This document shows, piece after piece, positions 57,501-64,000 of a stretch of DNA of 64,000 nt (position 1 is the first letter of the stretch; every line of letters starts with the position of its first letter). The DNA comes from Apus apus. Taxonomy: Eukaryota; Chordata; Aves; Apodiformes; Apodidae. The DNA is taken from positions 186,001 to 250,000 of the forward strand of contig NC_067294.1 in NCBI RefSeq assembly GCF_020740795.1. The letters are read 5' to 3'. The translations under genes and the position numbers were made by a program. The notes below the pieces were generated by a model. It saw nothing but the letters and a program-made list of their open reading frames with translations, made no database searches and was not told the DNA's origin.

Positions 57501-60500
57501 GTGCCTGGGAATGCTTGGGCAGCTTTGGGGGTCACCCCCAGAGGGCTGTCTGCAGGCTGCCCGTGTCGCACGGTGGGGCACAAGGCCTAGAGTTTCGCTA
57601 GGGTGAGGTAAAGTGAGTTCAGTTTGCACAAAAATAGCTTCACAGAAACTCTGTCAGTGGAGAAAGGAAGCAGGAGGTTGTGCCTTTCACATCGTTGTGA
57701 TGTAGCTGAGCCTAATAAAAATTACATACAGATGAACGAAGTGAGGGGGGACATGAATCTGGCTCACACCTTCCCATCGTGTCAGAGACTGGTGTGAGAG
57801 GGAGTGGGGAGAGAGGCAGAAGGGACTGAGCTGCTACTGAGCTGCAGCGTCTGCTCAGGTGCTAAACCCTTGAGCCCCAAAGGCCGTTTATAGATTCAGT
57901 TGTTGCCACCTCAAACCCTTGAGGCCTGAGGCCCACACCTTTTTGCTCTTGTGTTTCTCTCTTTTCCTGATGTAAGTTCTGGGGTGAGCCTGGCAGCTTC
58001 CCGCTCCCCACTGGGCTGCCCGGTTTCCCAAGCCCTTCCTGGGAGGAAGGCCAGCCCCAGGAAAGGAAAAGCACTTGCTGAGCCACCCAACTCAAGGGCA
58101 CTTCATTGCTCTGCAGGATCAGGCTGTAATTGAATTAATTGGCCTTGAAGCAGCAGTCACTCGTGTACACATATTAGCATATTCCATTTGACATGTTTGG
58201 TTTCAACCTCATTTATTTCTGGCAAGGAGAAGTTTTAGTCACGACGCAATAGTAATTCAAGGTGTTTTGGTGTTTTGTTTTTTTTTTCTTGTTTTTCTTT
58301 TCCTTCTCTTTTCTTATAAAGATACATAACTAAAGTCTGGCATTTCCAGCTGAAATGTAGATATGTGGTGGGTGTCTATTTACTTGATCTGTGAGACAGG
58401 TGGGCATAGTCCATGGGAATGAGCCTTCCTGCAGGCAGACATTCCTGGGAGGAGCAGTTCTGGGGTGGTGGTCCTGGATTCCCTGCCTGCAGCAGGCTTG
58501 GGGCAGGCAGGGGCAGACCATCCCTTCTGGGGCTGGGTCTTCTTTGTGCCCCTGAACACTGGCTATCCAGAGATGGGCTTGCTCTGGAGAAATGAGGGAT
58601 CCTGACAGTGGAGGGCAATCCCTACTGGGGACTTCTGCTTTTCTAGAGCCTTTGTTATGTTTCCTGAAGCATCATCTCAGATGAGGATTTTGTGGATGGT
58701 GTTGCCTGTCATCTGAGTCCAAAGGAGAAAGAAAGGAGTGGCCCTGAAATTGCTTGACTTCTAGTCCCTGATAAGGCTGCTGTTAAATTCTGGCTTGAAC
58801 GATTACCCACCCTGAAGTCCTTTTGGACAGGTGATTGATGTCCTGTGGTAATCCAGCTGGAGTGGTAGTAACACCTGCTGCTTTTAATGTAACAGTTCCT
58901 TGAGAACGTTGAATGCTGACCTAGAAGTTTAGTTTGTTTCAGGCCACACATCTGCTGATTTCCCTCCTTGGTTCCACTGCCAAAGCTCCAGTGTACCTTC
59001 TAGCCAGGAGAAAACTAAGCAGTTGTTCCACTGTGGAAAAACTTGTCACTGCCCACCACCTGCCTCATGTGATGCAACTCTCCTGCTGCCTCCTGGCAGA
59101 CCTCGTGTGTGTCCAGCATGACCAGTGGAGTTTCAGGTTCCTTCCCATTCATGTCTGCTCCAGAGAGGGAGTTTGAAGGGCTGGGGAGTTACATGTTGCC
59201 TCTGGGAGATGGTGTGGATGGTGGGAATAGTGCAGAAGCAGGGAGGGGGAAAAGGGTGTGGAAGGAGAGCTGGAGCTCTGGGTCAGCAACCCTTTCCTCC
59301 AGGAACAGCATGCACAACCACAAGAAAAGCTCTGAAGTTTGTGTGTGGTGGTTTCCTGGTTCACTGGGGTGTGTTCTACCATAGGTTCCAACTGGAGAGG
59401 GTGCACCAGCTGTGGTGTTTTTGTCCCTTGGCTTCATTGTGCCTGAGGTAGCTCAGCCCTTGGTAACTCATCTGCTAGGACACAAGAGGGGATGGATTTA
59501 TGCAAAGAGCATGTATGGGTAGGAGCAGACTGCATGCACGGGGACAGGAGGTTCTGACAGGTCTGCTGAGCATCGTGCCATCTGGGCCCTGGTTATTCCA
59601 TGGCTGGTTATATTCACTGCACCTCAGTTGTGTCTGTCTGTGAGAGCCGTTGTCCACAGATGTGTAGAGCTAGAGGGATCTATCTGCTTTCACCCTTGGT
59701 GCTGGAGCTGGGGGAGAAACATCCTGGGCTGTACAGAGAGGTGCTGAGCCTGGCTGCTGGGCACTGGCAGACCAGAGTCAGAGCTGGGTGTGTTTTGGTG
59801 GCAGTCCTTGCAGCAGCACATGCCATCTACCGCGTGTTCCCACCAGTGGTGTTCCTCCCCATGCTCCCGTCACCCCTTGCAGCTCTCCACAAACCTCTAG
59901 TGCTACATTATTCCCTGCATCTGTTTCTGAGGAGGTTATGAGCTGTAAGAGTGTTGCCATTTTAAAATAACTTTCAAATTGACCCTGGTTCTTGTTGAGG
60001 ATGTTTGGAACCATGGGAATAACACTTCGCTGACTGCACCTGGAACAGGTTCTATGGAAAAAAAATGTATCTTTTTCCATTTGGAATGTTTTGGGCCCAG
60101 GGCAGCATGTTTTACTGTCTATTTGTGAGGGTGTCACATAGCAACCAGAAGGAAAGCACATCTCTTCAAAAGAAGGGTCTGAAGTCACTGTGGCTGGCCA
60201 GCACCCAGGGGGCTGATGCAAGCTCAGCTCTTGAAACTGTCCAAGTGCTCAAGTCAGCAGCATCTGTCTGCTTAGTAATTTATCTACTATTAACTAATTA
60301 ACTGCTACTCCAGACAAAATAATGTTGTTCCATCCAGCACAGGGATACTCTTAAACTTTCTGGAAAATGGGTGAGCAAAGTTTCAGGAGGTTTGGCAACA
60401 GGGGTCAAGGGTCTTTACCAAATCCAGCCCCAGACAGTCTAATTTCATCAGAGGCCAGGACCTGTTCTTCAAGCACTGCAGTGTCGTGGCAAGGACAGTA

Positions 60501-61789
60501 TGGTCTGGTACCTCATCTCCTCCCCACAGCCTCCTGAGTGTCGGAGGCTCCAGCATAGCCCTGCTCCCTGATTCCCTTCCCCTGCCCATGGATGCACTGG
60601 GAGGGGGAGGCTTTCTGCCCTCTGCCGACTGCTGCGGTGCAGCCGCTCATGGGCAGCAGCACAGGAGGGAGGCAGGAGGCAGCGTTCCAGCTGGGCCAAG
60701 CAGCCCAGGCAATTTTGCAGATGGCCTTGTTAAGTCCTAGCAGCAATAAGTGGGTTATTGGGAATCTGCTGACTTTCACTTCAAGCTGGTGAAAGCTTTT
60801 TGGGTTTAGAATAAATACGTATCCAGTAAAACTTCCTAAGAGCTTCAGTGGAAGCACACACAAAGTAACAGACTGTGTGAGTAATGAAAGCTTTGGGCTG
60901 GGTTATGGAGCCAGGGCAGAATCAAGGGTTGTGGTGAGGGAGGGCTGCCAAGTGTGCTTCAGCCCTTCATCAAGGAGGACATGTAATTAACAGTATTGAG
61001 TGTGATCCTCCGTTGAACCCCAGCAGCAGAGCACATGCTCCAGACAGTCCATGCCACCATCACCCTCTTCCCCAGATATGTGTGGCAGTCAAAGCTGGCT
61101 GCAGTGTTGGCTTGTGCTATGCCTAGTACTTTGCTCGTGCAGGCAGTGGTGAGCAGAGTGCTTTTCAGACCCCTCAGCCATTGCAAACCACAGTTGGGTT
61201 CTAGGTCAGGAAGCAAACCACAGGGAGGGGTTGGGTATTGATCATCCAGGTTAGATGGCTTGCTTTTCTAGTAGGAGATAGGAATTAACTTACATCCACA
61301 CCCAGCACTGGCATTGCTGTAAGGTCTGGGTAATGGAGGACCCACCACTGCCTGCTGCCTGGCAGCAGGGTCTGTGGGAAGATCTCTCTGGTCCCGTTCT
61401 GTGCATGAGAGAAGCAGCTGGCCTGGGAGAGGCCAGCTCTGGCCATGGCTGTGCAGGGCAGCAGACCTGCTGGCTGCATCCAGGGTCGTGTCAGACAGGA
61501 GAAGGCAGACAAGTTCTTCCCACCATAGCACAGCTCCGGCCCAGTCCTGCCCACTGTCAGAGGGGCCCCCGGCGCAGCGCCGTCTGTTTGGGCACATGCT
61601 GAACACTTGTCACCGCGGTATAAACCTTCCTACCGAGACAGAGCTGAGGAAGTACAGAAGTCCTCAGTGCTGCCGACACCCTTAGTGTTCACACAGGACA
61701 CAACATTCCCAGTGTCAGATGTGTAGGGCATTGTATTTAAAAAAAATTGTTTCCAACTCTTCTGGTCGTGCAAAGAAGCTCCAGGGGAT
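51226..61789 (+). other. DPYSL3: DPYSL3 intron between alternative first exons
   Basis: About 10.5 kb without a recognised exon or clear transposon. A GC-rich patch at 53690-54130 could be regulatory, and a 20-A tract lies at 55537-55556. I looked for the second long-isoform exon (human VEIRSATGKEVLQNLG) and did not find it; a small diverged exon could have been missed. Confidence 0.6.
55537..55556. repeat. Homopolymer tract of 20 A
   Basis: Twenty consecutive A follow CTTAATT. There is no recognisable retrocopy body upstream, so this is called only as a simple repeat. Confidence 0.85.
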
Positions 61790-61936
61790 GCAGGAGCCCC
61801 CGCAGCACCAGCCTGCCCGCCCTGCTGCCGAGCGCGCCGGTGGCTGCTCACTGTTCCTCCGCGGAAGCGGTTCAGCCCCCGGCGCTGTGTCCTGCGGGAT
61901 GCTCTGCTCCGCTCCGCTCCCGCCCCCTCTCCCGGT

Positions 61937-62168
61937 GTGCCCCGCTCCCCGGTGTGCCCCTCTCCCCGCTGTGCCCCTCTCCCCGGTGTGCCCCGCTCCC
62001 GCTGTGCCCCTCTCCCGCCGTGCCCCTCTCCCGCTGTGCCCCGCTCCCGCTGTGCCCCGCTCCCCGCTGTGCCCCTCTCCCCGCTGTGCCCCGCTCCCGC
62101 TGTGCCCCTCTCCCCGGTGTGCCCCGCTCCCCGCTGTGCCCCTCTCCCCGCTGTGTCCCGCTCCCCGG
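61937..62168. repeat. Pyrimidine-rich minisatellite, 14 copies of a 16-17 base unit
   Basis: The unit GTGCCCCTCTCCCCGCT (with CGCTCCC variants) repeats 14 times, its GTG starting at 61937, 61954, 61971, 61988, 62004, 62020, 62036, 62052, 62069, 62086, 62102, 62119, 62136 and 62153. The minus strand is rich in GGGG runs. The array ends about 200 bases before the DPYSL3 short-isoform ATG. Confidence 0.95.
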
Positions 62169-62370
62169 GCCGCTGCCGCCCCGCCCGGCGGGTCCCGCGC
62201 GCGGTGCGGGGTGGGGCGCCCCCTGGCGGCCGCGGGCGGCGCTGGGGGCGGGGCGGGGCGGGGCCGGTCCGTCCCCGGTGGCGGCGGGCGCGGCGGGCGC
62301 GGGCTCGGCTTTGTGCGGAGCCGGCGCGGAGGGGAGGGCAGCGGCGGCGGGTCGGCTGGGCGGCGGCGCC

Positions 62371-62409
62371 ATGTCGTACCAGGGCAAGAAGAACATCCCG
62401 CGCATCACG
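62371..62409 (+). CDS. DPYSL3: DPYSL3 short-isoform first coding exon (13 aa)
   Basis: The exon encodes MSYQGKKNIPRIT, identical to the N-terminus of the canonical mammalian DPYSL3 short isoform (CRMP4a) as I recall it. The donor is ACG|GTGGGT at 62410, phase 0, so it can join the shared exon (SDRLLIKGG in mammals) beyond the window. The context is GGCGCCATGT. The frame is open upstream through the minisatellite for about 208 codons, which I attribute to lack of stops in GC-rich DNA; the conserved start supports this ATG. Confidence 0.93.
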
Positions 62410-64000
62410 GTGGGTGTCGCGGGCCGGGCGGGCGCTGCCGATGCCGAGCGCCCCGGAGGGGCGGGAGGGGAGCGCGGGGCTGGCGCGGTGCCCGGTGCCG
62501 CGGGCCGGACCGGGGCGGCGGCGCGCAGACAAAGAGCCGCGTCCCGGCCCCGCCCGCGCAGGTGTCCCGGCTCCGCCGAGCGCCCCGACCGGGGGCAGCC
62601 GCTGCCGGGCATTACCCGCGACCCCGGCAGCCGGAGCCGCCTCCCTTAGCGTCACCTGGCCGGCGAGCGCGGTGACTCGCCCGGGCGGGTTCGTTCCCGG
62701 CCGGTGGGGAGCCTGGGCGGCCCTTCCCGGTGCGCGGCGGGGCCGGGAGCGCGGGTCCCGCTGTCCCGGGGCGGGCGGGCTGCCCGAGGGGCGATCTCCG
62801 CTGCCGCGCCCCGAGCCGGCCTCCCCTGCCCTCCCCTGCCGCATCAGGTGCAGCGGCGCTCGCTGCCGCAGCAGCGCCCGGACCACACCTACCGCCCGTG
62901 GCCGCGGACACGTTCCCGGGGCGCAGGGAGACCCCTCCCCGCGGTCCCTCCCGGTGCTGGCCCCGCTCCGGGGCTCCCACGTCCTGACCCAGCCTGTGCC
63001 TCCCTCTGCCCAGGGCAGCTGTTTTCCCCGGGCGCTCCTCCTTGGAGGCTGTGTGGGGCTTTCTTCTGGGAACGCAATCAGGTCTTTCATCTTCTTGATG
63101 GCTTTTCTCTGGCTTCATATTGCTCTTGTTTTTCCTTCTGAGGACAGCTTGGCCTCTTGAAGAGAAAGGAAGAACAAAGCACTTGAATTTCATTATTGTT
63201 TTTAATGTACAGATGTGAACAAAATGCTCCCAAAGAAGCACAAAGATCATTACTACTGTAGAGAAATTCCTTTGTCAGCCCAGATTCAAGTGCTTTAATA
63301 AGCAATAATATTGCTTTACATATCTTGCCTTTTCTGTGTCCTCAGACCACCATGATGACAACATCACTGCTGCAGGTGGGATTTTTCCCATTGTCTGGGG
63401 CTTTTTCTACAATGTCCTTAATGGTCTGCTTTAATGATTTGTAGGGCTTGTTCCTGTGCCTCCTGGGATCTGGCAGGAGCTTTCTTAACTCAGTGGCAAG
63501 AAAATGTCACAAGTTCCTTTATTTCTCCCTACAAATCCTTTCCTCAGCCTGCTGAAGCTGTGAGCTGTGTCTGTGTAGCTGAGGTTACAGGTAGCTCTCT
63601 CCTCTGACTTCAGCAGCTTGGTGATGACACTCCAGGACTCACTTGCCCTGTTGTGCAACATTATCTTGTCCTGGTTGGGCTGGAATTGCTCTGGAATTCT
63701 GGTCAAATGACCCACATGTCCTGAATCCATGCCTTGGGGCTCAAGGGAAGCAATGAAATGAAGTCAGGTGTTGGATGGTCTTTATTTTAATGGAATGGCA
63801 GAAAGAAAATCTTGGGTACAGCGTCACCCATAGATCAAAGCTTCTTCTGTCCATCTATGCAGATTGTGCCCTCCCCTGCATTGTTTTGAGTGTTTATTCC
63901 TCTTTCCTAGGTTTCCTGGGGATGGCAGATTGTCAGCTAAGCTGTGCTTGTTTGTAGAGAGATTTTTGGGTCTGTGTTTTGCCATTAGGATGTAAGCTAT
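62410..64000 (+). other. DPYSL3: DPYSL3 intron, continuing beyond the window
   Basis: CpG-rich until about 62960, then ordinary AT-rich intron. No further DPYSL3 exon was recognised before the window ends, so the gene is cut here. Confidence 0.7.

Larger units (their letters stand above)
61790..62960 (+). promoter_or_regulatory. DPYSL3: CpG-island promoter of DPYSL3 short isoform
   Basis: This CpG-dense block spans the short-isoform first exon and the start of its intron. It includes a GGGGCGGGGCGGGGCGGGGC Sp1-type cluster at about 62246-62265, roughly 110 bases before the ATG, and a minisatellite further upstream. No TATA box is evident. The transcription start is likely within 62200-62330 (inference). 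Confidence 0.75.

Noticed and set aside
61630..63090. 486-codon minus-strand open frame, and overlapping long frames on both strands across the DPYSL3 short-isoform island
   Set aside because: GC-rich, stop-poor DNA and the minisatellite create open frames in several registers. The products are Arg/Pro/Gly/Ala-rich and do not resemble real proteins, apart from the 13-codon DPYSL3 exon.

Overview
This is a vertebrate nuclear segment, almost certainly from a bird. It has interrupted genes with GT-AG introns, CpG-island promoters, minisatellites and no compact operon-like gene order. A LINE copy at 48745-49325 has the structure and terminal ATTCTATGATT-type tail of chicken repeat 1 (CR1), the dominant avian retroelement. 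I recognised proteins by recalling vertebrate orthologues; no database search was run.

Two genes are present, both on the + strand. JAKMIP2 (also called NECC1, a neuronal/neuroendocrine long coiled-coil protein) has its complete coding sequence here: 20 coding exons between 12869 and 32282, giving 820 residues. A CpG-rich patch at about 7860-8070 is a candidate promoter and first non-coding exon. A consensus donor lies 22 bases after the stop codon, so the 3' UTR is probably spliced; it likely ends near a poly(A) signal at 39172.

DPYSL3 (CRMP4) starts inside the window and continues past its right edge. Both alternative first exons are visible. The long-isoform exon (50929-51225, 99 residues) and the short-isoform exon (62371-62409, 13 residues) each sit in their own CpG island, 11.4 kb apart. 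The shared exons lie beyond 64000. The order JAKMIP2 then DPYSL3 on the same strand agrees with the human 5q32 arrangement as I recall it, and the spacer here is only about 12 kb.

Layout: 1-7740 shows no gene; 7860-8153 is the candidate JAKMIP2 promoter/exon 1; 8154-12727 is probable 5' intron; 12728-32304 is the JAKMIP2 coding block; 32305-39190 is probable 3' UTR intron and exon. An unassigned CpG island with an 11-copy GC minisatellite lies at 39240-39970. From there to about 50740 is intergenic DNA with two CR1-type fragments. DPYSL3 alternative promoters and introns fill 50745-64000, with a second, 14-copy minisatellite just upstream of the short-isoform start.

I found no evidence for a new multi-gene system. 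The points most worth a second look are the strictly phase-0 exon structure of JAKMIP2, its private hydrophobic last coding exon, the two upstream ORFs in its 5' UTR, the probable 3' UTR intron, and the two GC-rich minisatellites at gene boundaries.
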